This document shows, in pieces, positions 52,568-61,049 of a stretch of DNA of 64,000 nucleotides; the stretch's first letter is position 1; the number at the start of each line of letters is the position of its first letter. Origin of the DNA: Deltaproteobacteria bacterium RBG_13_43_22. GTDB lineage: Bacteria > Desulfobacterota > RBG-13-43-22. The stretch lies in NCBI GenBank assembly GCA_001797675.1, contig MGQB01000001.1, positions 1 to 64,000 of the forward strand, in the 5' to 3' direction. Position numbers and translations under genes: made by a program. The notes beneath the pieces were generated by a model that worked only from the letters and a program-made list of their open reading frames with translations, was not told the origin of the DNA and did no database searches.

Positions 52568-52733
52568 AATCGTGGCAATGGACCTTTTTGAATATTTTAT
52601 GTGTTTTTTCAGTATATTATAATTCATAGGGCTAACCATTTGAGGGATTTTGGTGTGTAAAATCGTATAAAATTTTATAGGGGCTTAAACCTTTAGAGAT
52701 CATTTTAAGAATTTTTTTATTAAGTTATGGGTG

Positions 52734-52739
52734 TATAAT
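52734..52739 (+). promoter_or_regulatory. Candidate -10 box of the kinase gene
   Basis: A perfect TATAAT 35 bp before the ATG of the histidine kinase; no good -35 hexamer is visible, so activation or an extended promoter is possible. Confidence 0.4.
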
Positions 52740-52774
52740 GAAATATACAATCAAGAGGGGAAAGAGGGTGTTCC

Positions 52775-54007
52775 ATGGGCCAGGGCATAGACTTTGAGAG
52801 CTGTTACAACGTCCTTCGCTATATCAGCGCCTCTTTAAATTCCAATGCCCAAGTGAAGCATGTATTGCATACGGTGGTCAAGAAATCTACCGAATTGCTT
52901 AACTCAAAAGGAGCCCTGATCCGAATCTTTAACCTGGAAACCCAGGAAATGGAGTTAGGGGCTGCCTACGGTTTAGGGGATCATTATCTTTCCAAGGGAC
53001 CTGTCTCAAGTCATATAGTCATTACTGATTTATGCCGGCAGAATAAAGCCATTATCATCCGTGATATTTTAAATGACCCCCGGGTTCAATACCCGAAAGA
53101 GGCCTGGGCAGAAGGCATTCGGATGATTCTCGATTTGCCGATTTACCTCGGGAGTGATATTGTTGGCATCCTGCGTATCTTTTTTGATGAACCGAGGGAA
53201 TTTTCCGGGGAAGAGCTCAATTATCTCATCCTCATCGCCGAGCGGGGTGCGGCCGTCATCCAAAAAGCCCAACTTATGGAAATGCAGCAGTCCCGATATG
53301 ACCAACTGGTCCTGCAGACCGAAAAATTATCGGCCTTGGGCCGAATGGCTGCCGGCGTTGCTCACGAGATCAACAATCCCTTGGCCGGCATCCTGCTGTA
53401 TAGTACCAATATCCTCAAAAAATCCCCCAAGAAAGGACCGATTAAAGAAGGATTGGAGATTATCATACAAGAAGCGTTAAGATGTAAGACCATCATCCAG
53501 GACCTTTTGGAATTTTCTCGTGAAAGTGAACCCAAGATGGTCTTGGCCAATGTGAACCACGTAATTGAAAAGGTTCTCCATATCCTGGATAATGAGTTCA
53601 AACTCCGGCGCATACAATTAGACAAACATCTTTCCAAGCAAGTGCCGAACATCTTCCTGGACGAGAACCAGATTCAACAGGTTTTCATTAATTTATTGCT
53701 TAACGCCATTCAGGCCATAGACGGAAAAGGAACCATTACGATTACAAGCCACCTGACCACGGACCGAAAGCGCATCAAGGTAGAGGTATCCGACAGCGGA
53801 TGCGGAATCCCCGTAGAACATAAGCCTAAGATCTTTGAGCCCTTTTTCTCAACTAAGGCCAAGGGAACCGGTCTGGGACTGTGGGTTACCTTTGCCATCA
53901 TACAAAAACACAGGGGGGATCTTTATGTCATCAGTGAACCCGGGCAAGGTGCCCAGTTTGTAGTAGAGTTCCCTGTTTTCGGCACACTTTCTCTTAAGAA
54001 CTATTAA
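52775..54007 (+). CDS. GAF-domain sensor histidine kinase
   Basis: 410 aa, cytoplasmic, no membrane segment. An N-terminal GAF domain (about 15-165, with NSKGALIRIFNLETQEMELG) is followed by HisKA (LSALGRMAAGVAHEINNPLAG; phospho-acceptor His about 197) and HATPase_c (DENQIQQVFINLLLNAIQAI, DSGCGIP, FFSTKAKGTGLGL). The NtrB-like HEINNPL motif is typical of kinases that pair with sigma-54 regulators. The next gene is such a regulator. It is divergent from the hydrogenase operon, so it likely senses a redox or metabolic cue for it; this is inference. Confidence 0.92.
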   Translation: MGQGIDFESCYNVLRYISASLNSNAQVKHVLHTVVKKSTELLNSKGALIRIFNLETQEMELGAAYGLGDHYLSKGPVSSHIVITDLCRQNKAIIIRDILNDPRVQYPKEAWAEGIRMILDLPIYLGSDIVGILRIFFDEPREFSGEELNYLILIAERGAAVIQKAQLMEMQQSRYDQLVLQTEKLSALGRMAAGVAHEINNPLAGILLYSTNILKKSPKKGPIKEGLEIIIQEALRCKTIIQDLLEFSRESEPKMVLANVNHVIEKVLHILDNEFKLRRIQLDKHLSKQVPNIFLDENQIQQVFINLLLNAIQAIDGKGTITITSHLTTDRKRIKVEVSDSGCGIPVEHKPKIFEPFFSTKAKGTGLGLWVTFAIIQKHRGDLYVISEPGQGAQFVVEFPVFGTLSLKNY

Positions 54008-54080
54008 GAGAAAGCGACTCTCTTCGGCTGAGGCCGATGGTTTTCAACCAGTCCTCCTGAGGGACGTTCAATGGATTAAG

Positions 54081-55511
54081 ATGGCACCGGTTAAAATTTT
54101 AGTGATTGATGATGAGGTTGTGATTTGCAAAGCCTGCAGTCTTGTGCTCTCCGACAAAGATCATCAGGTGAATTTTCGAACGACGGGCAAAGCCGGGCTG
54201 GATGAAATCCGGGAAGATGGCTACGATTTGATTCTCTTAGACATAAGGCTGCCTGACCTGGATGGTATGGAGATTCTCAAAATCATCCATGCGACCAAGC
54301 CGACCCTTCAAGTAGTGGTCATGACAGGCCATTCAACTATTCAAAACGCAGTAGAAGCCATGAAATTGGGGGCCTTTGATTATCTGACCAAACCTTTTAC
54401 CGATGACCAGCTGATGATGGCGGCCAAGAATGCCGTGGAGAAAAAACGCCTGGTGGAGGAGAATTTATCCCTTCGGAAAGAACTTTTCAATCGGTTCAGT
54501 TTTGAAAACATTGTCGGGGAAGATCCGAAAATCATTCGGGTCTTCAAGCAAATCGAAAAGGTGGCTCCTACCGAGAGCACCGTGCTTCTTTACGGAGAGA
54601 GTGGAACCGGAAAAGAACTATTTGCCGGAGCTATTCATACCCATAGTCGAAGGGCTTTCCGGCAAATCATACCTGTGGACTGCAGTGCCCTTTCACCCAA
54701 CCTTCTGGAAAGCGAACTTTTCGGTCATGTTAAAGGGGCTTTTACCGGAGCCATTCGCGACAAGGAAGGCCTCTTTGAAGTGGCCAACGGCGGGACTCTT
54801 TTTATGGATGATGTGACCAATCTGGATCTCGAAATTCAAGCCAAACTGTTGCGGGTTCTGGAGAGTGGTGAATTTAAACCGGTAGGGACAAGCCGTTTTA
54901 AAAAAACCGACATCCGAATTATTGCCGCCACCAACCGGGACCTCAAAAAAATGGTGGAAGAGGGAAAGTTCAGAGAGGATCTCTATTACCGTTTGAACGT
55001 ATTTCCCATTGATATTCCCCCCCTTCGGGAAAGAAAAGGGGATATCCCCGAGCTTGCTTACTACTTCCTAAAACTGTTTTCCCGAAAGACCGGGAAACGG
55101 ATCGAGGGATTCTCTGATGAAGTCCTGGAAGCTTTGATTCATTACGAATGGCCGGGCAATGTACGGCAACTGAAAAACGTCATTGAGCGTCTGGTCATTA
55201 TGACCGAGGACAGCACGCTGGACTCACTCTATCTTTTGGATCATCTGGAGTTTAAGCAGCCCTGGAAGGGAAACCCCATCCCCGAAACGTTGCAAGAATT
55301 AAAAGCCGTCAAGAAGCATTTTTTAGAGCAGGTCATAGGTCCCGTCGAAAAGGCCTTTCTTCTCAACGCCCTCAGGAACTCCAAGGGCAATATCACCCAG
55401 GCGGCCTGGAGGGTAGGTATGCAACGATCTAATTTTTGTGTTCTTTTAAAAAAACACCACCTTTCGCCAGATCACCTTAATAATGAAACTGGAGGAAAAA
55501 ACGTCGAATGA
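54081..55511 (+). CDS. NtrC-family sigma-54-dependent response regulator
   Basis: 476 aa. The receiver domain (about 1-120) has the phospho-acceptor Asp about 55 in LILLDIRLPDLDG. The AAA+ domain has GESGTGKEL (about 169), the sigma-54 contact loop GAFTGA (about 216) and the arginine-rich KLLRVLESGEFKPVG. The C-terminal Fis-like helix-turn-helix is GNITQAAWRVGMQRSNFCVLL. It is the likely partner of the kinase 73 bp upstream, and the candidate activator of the sigma-54-like promoter at 52552. Confidence 0.94.
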   Translation: MAPVKILVIDDEVVICKACSLVLSDKDHQVNFRTTGKAGLDEIREDGYDLILLDIRLPDLDGMEILKIIHATKPTLQVVVMTGHSTIQNAVEAMKLGAFDYLTKPFTDDQLMMAAKNAVEKKRLVEENLSLRKELFNRFSFENIVGEDPKIIRVFKQIEKVAPTESTVLLYGESGTGKELFAGAIHTHSRRAFRQIIPVDCSALSPNLLESELFGHVKGAFTGAIRDKEGLFEVANGGTLFMDDVTNLDLEIQAKLLRVLESGEFKPVGTSRFKKTDIRIIAATNRDLKKMVEEGKFREDLYYRLNVFPIDIPPLRERKGDIPELAYYFLKLFSRKTGKRIEGFSDEVLEALIHYEWPGNVRQLKNVIERLVIMTEDSTLDSLYLLDHLEFKQPWKGNPIPETLQELKAVKKHFLEQVIGPVEKAFLLNALRNSKGNITQAAWRVGMQRSNFCVLLKKHHLSPDHLNNETGGKNVE

Positions 55512-55542
55512 CCAAAGGATTCCCGGGGCTGGATAACTTCAA

Positions 55543-56727
55543 TTAAGACCGGTCAAGCAATTCTTCAAATAATTTCAGGTGCGCCCGGGCGGCGGCTTGA
55601 AAAGTTAATTGGGCGGCATAAGGCGGTCCGGCTTTTCCCAGGCGGTCTCGCAATTCCTGGTCCTCCATCAGTTGTTCCAAGGCCTGGGCCAAGTGGTGCG
55701 GGGTATTCTCTTTCAGGATAATCCCTTTATCTTTAACTAACTCCGGCATGGCTCCTAAGGGACTGCAGATTACCGGCCTACCGGCCATCATCCCTTCCAG
55801 CAAGGTGATCCCCCAGCCTTCTTCCTCCAAAGATGCCAAAACCACGATATCGGAAGCCGCATAATAAAAGGGAAGTCGGTCCCTGGAAACCAGCCCGTCA
55901 TATCGGAAATGATTTTCCAATTCATGGGCTTGAACGTATTGCTGGACCTGGTGCTGGGTCTGGTGGTCGGTAACACCCGTGGCCAGGACCAACAGGGAGG
56001 GGAATTTATTTTTTATTAGATTAACGGCCTTCAGGACATTCATAATCCCTTTATTCAACCGCAACGGGCTGGTGTAGATGACCAAGCGGCCGGAGAGACC
56101 CAATTCTTCTTTGGCTTCTTCCGGGGAAAGTTGCGGCCAATCTGCCCGATCGGCTCCGACGGGAATAACCTTAACCTTATTTTGGGGAAATCCCCTGGCA
56201 ATCAACTTCTGTTGCCAGAATTCCGAGACGGTGATCACATAAAAGCGTTTGGCCAAATGGTCCCCTATGGAATGATAAAGGGTCTGGAAGGGTTTTCGAT
56301 AAGTATCGGGATGAATCAGAAATTGATGGTAGGGGACCTGTCTGAATAAATGGAAAAGGGCCGCTACGGAAACCCGCGGGGCAAAAGGACCTTTTCGACA
56401 GAGATGGTTGACGATATTGGAAGGTCCGCCCACGGAATAAAGAATATCATAAGGCTCCTGAACCAGTTGCTTAAGTTCCGATACTGCGGCCCATCTGGAC
56501 TTCATAAAAGCTTTCAGTTGATTTCCCTGGGGCCTTTGGCCAAAGGAAAAATCAACGGGCTTGGCAATGAGGCGGAGATTGGAAGCCCAGGGAATATCCT
56601 TAGGAGGAACCAGGGTGATCAGGGTTACCTCCGCCCCCAAAGCGGACAATTCTTCAGCCACCCGGGCGATGTACCAATTACCGCCGGTGGCCAGGCCCAA
56701 GCGGTCTCCGATAAAAGCAACTTTCAT
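55543..56727 (-). CDS. Glycosyltransferase family 4 protein
   Basis: 394 aa, GT-B fold. The N-terminal half opens MKVAFIGDRLGLATGGNWYIARVAEEL and the C-terminal half has the nucleotide-sugar region LASLEEEGWGITLLEGMMAGRPVICSPLGAMPELV (parts), the E-x7-E pattern of retaining GT4 enzymes. The acceptor and donor are unknown; polysaccharide or LPS synthesis is likely. The gene precedes no obvious partner except the second GT4, 60 bp away and in the same direction. The ribosome site is weak. Confidence 0.9.
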   Translation of the reverse strand: MKVAFIGDRLGLATGGNWYIARVAEELSALGAEVTLITLVPPKDIPWASNLRLIAKPVDFSFGQRPQGNQLKAFMKSRWAAVSELKQLVQEPYDILYSVGGPSNIVNHLCRKGPFAPRVSVAALFHLFRQVPYHQFLIHPDTYRKPFQTLYHSIGDHLAKRFYVITVSEFWQQKLIARGFPQNKVKVIPVGADRADWPQLSPEEAKEELGLSGRLVIYTSPLRLNKGIMNVLKAVNLIKNKFPSLLVLATGVTDHQTQHQVQQYVQAHELENHFRYDGLVSRDRLPFYYAASDIVVLASLEEEGWGITLLEGMMAGRPVICSPLGAMPELVKDKGIILKENTPHHLAQALEQLMEDQELRDRLGKAGPPYAAQLTFQAAARAHLKLFEELLDRS

Positions 56728-56740
56728 AACCTAATGGTCC

Positions 56741-56820
56741 AAGGTTCAAGGTTCAAGGTTATAAGTAAATCGATAATGTCCGCTCCTTCAGTCTTCAGTC
56801 TTCGGTCTTCGGTCTTGCAT
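56741..56820. repeat. Two 7-bp tandem arrays at the end of a GT4 gene
   Basis: AAGGTTC units (56741-56761) and CTTCAGT/CTTCGGT units (56786-56820) repeat in phase. The second array runs into the 3' end of the upstream GT4 gene, and encodes its last residues DRRPKTED. Confidence 0.7.
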
Positions 56821-57948
56821 TTCCGTTATTTTCTCAAACACCTCTAAAGTAATTTTTGCCGAAGTTTCCCAGGAAAATTTCTTGGCCTGCTCAAATCCGG
56901 CCATCCTCAATTTTTCCCTCAACCCGGGCTCACGCACCAGGCGAAGCATGGCTCCCTGCAGGTCTTCGAAACGATTCGGGTCAATCAATAAGGCTGCATC
57001 ACCCACAACTTCCGGCATGGAACTCAACCGGGAGGTGATCACCGGGCACCCACACTGCATGGCCTCCAGCAAGGGCATCCCGAACCCTTCATACCAGCTC
57101 GGATAGACCAGAAAATCTGCGGCGTTGTAAAAAAAGACCCTTTCCGGGTCTGATATATAGCCAACCCATCGGACTCGCTCTTTAAGCTTGGGACTTTCCA
57201 TTTCCTTAAAAATGGGTTCCCATTTCCAGCCCTTTTGCCCGACCAGGATCAGGTCATGGGGGATTTGATCCATTATTCCGGCAAAGGCTTTAAGCAAAAT
57301 CGGGATGTTCTTTCGCGGTTCCAGGGTCCCCAGAAACAGAATAAAGGGCCTTCTAATGTTATGGGCCGGCCAAAGGGATTTTTCCGCCTCTTGGGGGTTC
57401 ATGGATTGAAAAGCTTCCTCGGCCCCATGATAAACCACGGTGATCTTTTCCTCTGGAACCTTAAAGAGTGTCATCAGATCCTGCCGGGTGGATTGGGAAA
57501 CGGCAATAAGATGACCATATCGCCGCAACATGGCCGGGTAAACCAGACGGTCTAGGATTTTTTGCACAGTATTGAAAGCGAAAAAATGGGGGAAAAAGTA
57601 TCGGGTCAAATCATGCACGACCATGACCGAAGCCACCCCTTTGGGGATTCGAACCGGACCGTAAAGCCCGGGAGAAAACACCAGATCAAATTGAGATAAA
57701 AACTTCGGAACAACCTGAAGATTCCAACGGCTGACCCGGACCGGGGGCCGGGGAAGATCGAGGATGAGTTGTTCAAACTGTTTTTTAAAGGGCGTTTGCC
57801 CCCGGCGGTGATCGATCAGTATATAGCGATGCTCCGGGGCCTGTTGTTTCATGGCCGGAAGGACCTGATGGAGGTAATGATCCATTCCCGCCTTCTGTTC
57901 GCTGATCCCCCCGTAAATAATCCCTATTCTTAACGATCGGGCCGCCAT
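56788..57948 (-). CDS. Glycosyltransferase family 4 protein
   Basis: 386 aa from ATG 57948 (MAARSLRIGIIYGGISEQKAG); ATG 57972 is an alternative. GT-B fold with the donor site VYPSWYEGFGMPLLEAMQCGCPVITS and FLGTLEPRKNIPILLKAF at the domain start, characteristic of GT4 mannosyl- or rhamnosyl-type transferases. The C-terminal eight residues come from the heptamer repeat. Likely partner of the following GT4 in a surface glycan path. Confidence 0.9.
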   Translation of the reverse strand: MAARSLRIGIIYGGISEQKAGMDHYLHQVLPAMKQQAPEHRYILIDHRRGQTPFKKQFEQLILDLPRPPVRVSRWNLQVVPKFLSQFDLVFSPGLYGPVRIPKGVASVMVVHDLTRYFFPHFFAFNTVQKILDRLVYPAMLRRYGHLIAVSQSTRQDLMTLFKVPEEKITVVYHGAEEAFQSMNPQEAEKSLWPAHNIRRPFILFLGTLEPRKNIPILLKAFAGIMDQIPHDLILVGQKGWKWEPIFKEMESPKLKERVRWVGYISDPERVFFYNAADFLVYPSWYEGFGMPLLEAMQCGCPVITSRLSSMPEVVGDAALLIDPNRFEDLQGAMLRLVREPGLREKLRMAGFEQAKKFSWETSAKITLEVFEKITEMQDRRPKTED

Positions 57949-58205
57949 AATAGTCTGGAAGCATAAACACATAGACCGAAAAAGTCAATTTCCTTTCCTC
58001 AACCCGACTTCATTAATAACTAAGGCGAATACTCCTTAATTTCGAACTCCCTTCTCTCCGGCCTGGAAGCGGGGTCTTAGGCCTTTCTGGGCCGGAGCCC
58101 GAACTCCCCACTCCGGACTTTTTTGCCTCCAGCAAAAAACCCTTGACTTCCCCCCTTTTCCTCTTAATCTATGAAAGGTTGAATTTGAACAGCGAGCGCA
58201 TTCCG

Positions 58206-58224
58206 GTCAGGCCAAAGGCCTGAC
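58206..58224. repeat. Perfect 8-bp inverted repeat
   Basis: GTCAGGCC and GGCCTGAC with an AAA loop. No T-tract follows. It could be an operator or a small mobile palindrome. Confidence 0.7.
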
Positions 58225-58269
58225 TTAAAGGTTAGCGCGCGAACTTCAAAAATAGACATCTACCTTGCA

Positions 58270-58340
58270 TGGAATCCCGCTTTTAGCGGGACTGCACCAT
58301 GGTGCGGAAGCATTCCCGCGCATTTGGTGCAGGGAGCTTC
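58270..58340 (+). repeat. Dispersed palindromic leader repeat (copy near Gfo/Idh gene)
   Basis: It contains TCCCGCTTTTAGCGGGA and GCACCATGGTGC, then TTTGGTGCAGGGAGCTTCA. The same blocks in the same order lie on the minus strand at 14341-14392, upstream of the DUF3237 gene. In both cases a Shine-Dalgarno and start codon follow within about 50 bp. Confidence 0.7.
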
Positions 58341-58372
58341 AATTTCGTTTATTCCTTGAAAAGGAGGATACC

Positions 58373-59389
58373 ATGACCATCGGATGGGCAATGATCGGCA
58401 CAGGGAGGGTCCACAGGCAGATGGCCAAGGCTATCAAGGCGGCTAAAGATACTGAATTGATTGCGGTGCTTAGTAGAGACCGTGCCAGGGCTGATACCTT
58501 TGTGGAAAAATATGGCATTGCAAAGACTTATGATTCGCTGGATGAGATGCTGCAAGATCCAAAGATAGAGGTCGTCTACATCGCCAGTCCCAATGGTCTT
58601 CATGCCCGGCAGACGATCAGAGTTGCCGAGTCGAAAAAGCACGTATTTTGTGAAAAACCCATGGCCCCTACACCAAAAGAATGCCGCTCCATGATAGAGA
58701 GCTGTAAGGCCCATGGTGTCAAGCTGGGGATCGGCCTGCAATTCCGTCAGCACCCGGCTCACATCAAAATGCGTGAAATGGTGGCTTCAGGAGAACTTGG
58801 CCGGCTGGTTTTCGCCAGTGCTCAAGTAGAAATCCTGGCCACGTGGGTACCGGGCTGGTATTATGATCCGGAGCTCTCCGGGGGGGGCGTCATGTATATG
58901 GTGGGAGTGCACCGTTTAGATCTCTTACGCTTTATCCTGGGGTGTGAAGTGGAAGAAGTCAGCGCCTTTATTGGCGAACAACCTCCGGATCGACCCTTTG
59001 AAGACACGGTGGCGGCCGTCTTAAGGTTCACCAATCAGGCCTATGGAACCATTCACTTTAGTATGAATATCCCCCAGGGAACCAGTCATTTGGAAGTGCA
59101 TGGCTCCCAGGCCTCGCTCTTCGCCATAGACACTACGAGCCAGTGGTGGGGTGGAGGTGGGGGAGAGCTGCTTATGAAAAGTGACAAAATCACGACCAGG
59201 TTCGAATTCCAGAAGACGGATCTGTATAAGGACGAGATCGAGGATTTTAACCGATGTATTAGAGAGAATCGAGAGCCCATGGCCACAGGGATGGATGGCC
59301 TGCGGAACGCGGAGATTTCTGTGGCCATGTTCGAGTCCGGTCGCCAGGGGAAGAAAATAAGCATAGAGTCTCCAGCAAAAAGCTCTTGA
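58373..59389 (+). CDS. Gfo/Idh/MocA family oxidoreductase
   Basis: 338 aa from ATG 58373 (AAGGAGG upstream); the track start at 58265 lies in a repeat. The N-terminal NAD(P)-binding domain has GTGRVHRQMAKAI and the conserved CEKPMAPTPKECR (Glu-Lys-Pro, about 97), with a C-terminal alpha/beta domain with PGWYYDPELSGGGVMYMVGVHRLDLL (parts). Family members oxidise sugars, inositol or other alcohols; the substrate is not known. It is a single gene with no sugar transporter beside it, though a TRAP transporter follows after 570 bp. Confidence 0.92.
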   Translation: MTIGWAMIGTGRVHRQMAKAIKAAKDTELIAVLSRDRARADTFVEKYGIAKTYDSLDEMLQDPKIEVVYIASPNGLHARQTIRVAESKKHVFCEKPMAPTPKECRSMIESCKAHGVKLGIGLQFRQHPAHIKMREMVASGELGRLVFASAQVEILATWVPGWYYDPELSGGGVMYMVGVHRLDLLRFILGCEVEEVSAFIGEQPPDRPFEDTVAAVLRFTNQAYGTIHFSMNIPQGTSHLEVHGSQASLFAIDTTSQWWGGGGGELLMKSDKITTRFEFQKTDLYKDEIEDFNRCIRENREPMATGMDGLRNAEISVAMFESGRQGKKISIESPAKSS

Positions 59390-59415
59390 CTTCTCCCCTT
59401 TATTATTTTTATATT
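59386..59415 (+). promoter_or_regulatory. Candidate sigma-70 promoter after the Gfo/Idh gene
   Basis: TTGACT (59386-59391), overlapping the stop codon, and TATATT (59410-59415) are 18 bp apart. It points towards the TRAP transporter genes, with a leader of over 500 bp that contains box B copy 3. Confidence 0.4.
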
Positions 59416-59960
59416 ATCTGTGTGTCTTCAGTTTTGAACTTTTAAATGGAAGTTTTTTCGTCGAATAACGAACGCTGAACGCTTTTTTCTTAACTCCTTT
59501 TAGCTACTTATCTTTGTGAAGGTTGCATTTCCTTACTTGTCGAAGTAAGCCCCCCCGGCTGGCAGGCTGGCTGAAGTGATAGCAGAGCAGTCATTCAATT
59601 TTTCGAACCGTCAAGAATTTAGTCTTTTTTAAAATATATTTAGGTGAATAAAATTGGAGAAAGAGTCAAGAGCAGACTTGCCCCCTTTTTTAGACCCCTT
59701 TTTCTATCGGCCCGATTATAGCCCGTGTGGGGCACTTAAGTTGGCGCTTCTTTCACGAGGCGTAACGATGGTTCATTTTTTGATTTTAAAACTCATTCAT
59801 CCAGTGAAAGGAGGTGATTTATTAGGCCATATGACGACCTGTTTGATTTCATCTAAGGTCGCTATACGGCGTGGTTTGTGGGACCGACACAGGTCCTTCC
59901 TGGTTCATTGAACATGGTCTGGTTTTAATAAATTATCCATTATCAGAGGAGGTACGAAAA
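59390..59960. other. Long leader of the TRAP operon with box B repeat
   Basis: 571 bp without a convincing gene. It holds a promoter-like site, box B copy 3 (59513-59682), and the ribosome site of the TRAP binding protein. ORFs at 59654 and the extension 59871 lie partly in the repeat and lack support. Confidence 0.6.
59513..59682 (+). repeat. Box B dispersed repeat, copy 3 (longest)
   Basis: The longest copy, about 170 bp. Its 5' half matches 388-495 and its 3' half matches 1754-1872, ending AGAGTCAAGAGCAGACTTG. It defines the full unit. Confidence 0.85.
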
Positions 59961-61034
59961 ATGAAAAAACAGCTAAAGACTTTGATCGGAATAGGAACTG
60001 CTTTTTTATTCATTTTTTCAATTATGATGGTTCTTTCTGCTGCGTCAAGGGCTGAACTGCCCAAGGTTATGACCATCACATGCTACCCCATCGGGTCGAG
60101 TGGAACCATTCTGGCGACAGCGTTCAGCGACACTATCGAAAAGAAAACCGGCATCCGTTGTCGCCCCACCCCGGCTGATGCAGACATGGCAAGACTTCTG
60201 CCCGTAAGGAATGGCGAAGCCCAGGCAACGATTGTCACCGCCTCGACCACTTACCAAGCCAGTAATGGCCTGGAGGATTTTTCCGGTAAAATGTGGGGTC
60301 CCCAGCGGCTCCGATATGTGTTTGGCGGAAATGTCATCCAACACGGGATAGGGGTAAAAGCCAACTCCGGGATCAAGACCTGGGCCGACCTTAAGGGAAA
60401 ACGGGTGGCCGTCGGCGCCGGCGTTGGAAAATTGTCCACGCCCGGTTTTCTCGCCTACGGCGGTTTGAGCATGAAAGATGTGGTAGCGGTGCCGGCCGGC
60501 GGGTATATGCACGGCATCAAGACCGTTATGGCCGGAGGCGCGGACGCCTGTCATCTGTGTCCTTCGAGCCCCATATCCAAAGAGTGGGAATCCAATCCTT
60601 ACGGGCTGCGATACATGCCCATGAGCAAAGACGACAAAGCGGCGTGGGACCGGATGAGAAAATTCGCCTCGTTCATGGCTTCGCCCATCTGGACGACCAC
60701 CGGCGGCCTGGGAGAAGGCGGCCCCAAGTGGCTGGCGTATTACCCCTACACCATGTCCGCATACGACACGACGCCGGAAGATCAGATATACACCATCGTA
60801 AAGGTTATGGTGGAAGGCCGGGATTTGTACAAGAATGTCAAAAAGCCCGAATCCGAGCAATGGACTATAGAGGCCTCCCTGGATCTGGAAAAGCCGGTTT
60901 ATATTCCGTTTCATCCCGGTTTTATCAAATATGCCAAGGAAAAGGGGTTGTGGAAGGCCGAGCATGAGGCCTTTCAGGTCCAGATGCTGAAAGAGGAAGA
61001 AGAACGAATCAAAGCATGGAAAGCCACAAAGTAA
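59961..61034 (+). CDS. TAXI-family TRAP transporter solute-binding protein
   Basis: 357 aa from ATG 59961 with AGAGGAGG upstream; the longer track ORF is rejected. The signal peptide is about 1-32 (TLIGIGTAFLFIFSIMMVLSA). The TAXI-type binding domain includes YPIGSSGTILATAFSDTIEK, WADLKGKRVAVGAGVGK, and a distant GGADACHLCPSSP with a Cys pair. TAXI systems import dicarboxylates or amino-acid-like substrates; this one cannot be assigned. It lies 15 bp before the fused TRAP permease gene. Confidence 0.9.
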   Translation: MKKQLKTLIGIGTAFLFIFSIMMVLSAASRAELPKVMTITCYPIGSSGTILATAFSDTIEKKTGIRCRPTPADADMARLLPVRNGEAQATIVTASTTYQASNGLEDFSGKMWGPQRLRYVFGGNVIQHGIGVKANSGIKTWADLKGKRVAVGAGVGKLSTPGFLAYGGLSMKDVVAVPAGGYMHGIKTVMAGGADACHLCPSSPISKEWESNPYGLRYMPMSKDDKAAWDRMRKFASFMASPIWTTTGGLGEGGPKWLAYYPYTMSAYDTTPEDQIYTIVKVMVEGRDLYKNVKKPESEQWTIEASLDLEKPVYIPFHPGFIKYAKEKGLWKAEHEAFQVQMLKEEEERIKAWKATK

Positions 61035-61049
61035 GGGCAGAGGTCAGCA

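Larger units (their letters stand above)
52278..52774. other. Divergent regulatory region between hydrogenase operon and kinase/regulator genes
   Basis: This 497-bp region must hold both promoters. I see a sigma-54-like site facing the hydrogenase operon (52552-52567) and a TATAAT box before the kinase gene (52734-52739). The 81-aa ORF at 52394-52639 overlaps the sigma-54 site and is not convincing as a gene. Confidence 0.6.
57949..58372. other. Intergenic region with palindromes and promoter-like sites
   Basis: No gene is seen. It has a segment (58127-58165) that repeats at 59370-59402, the palindrome GTCAGGCCAAAGGCCTGAC (58206-58224), the TCCCGC palindrome (58275-58291), and the palindrome GCACCATGGTGC (58294-58305). 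The first 36 codons of the track ORF at 58265 are repeat sequence. Confidence 0.65.

Noticed and set aside
52394-52639. 81-aa minus-strand ORF upstream of the hydrogenase operon
   Set aside because: It overlaps the candidate sigma-54 promoter, lacks a ribosome site, and its composition looks non-coding.
59654-59911. 85-aa ORF before the TRAP binding protein
   Set aside because: Its start lies in box B repeat DNA; no domain is recognisable and codon use looks random.
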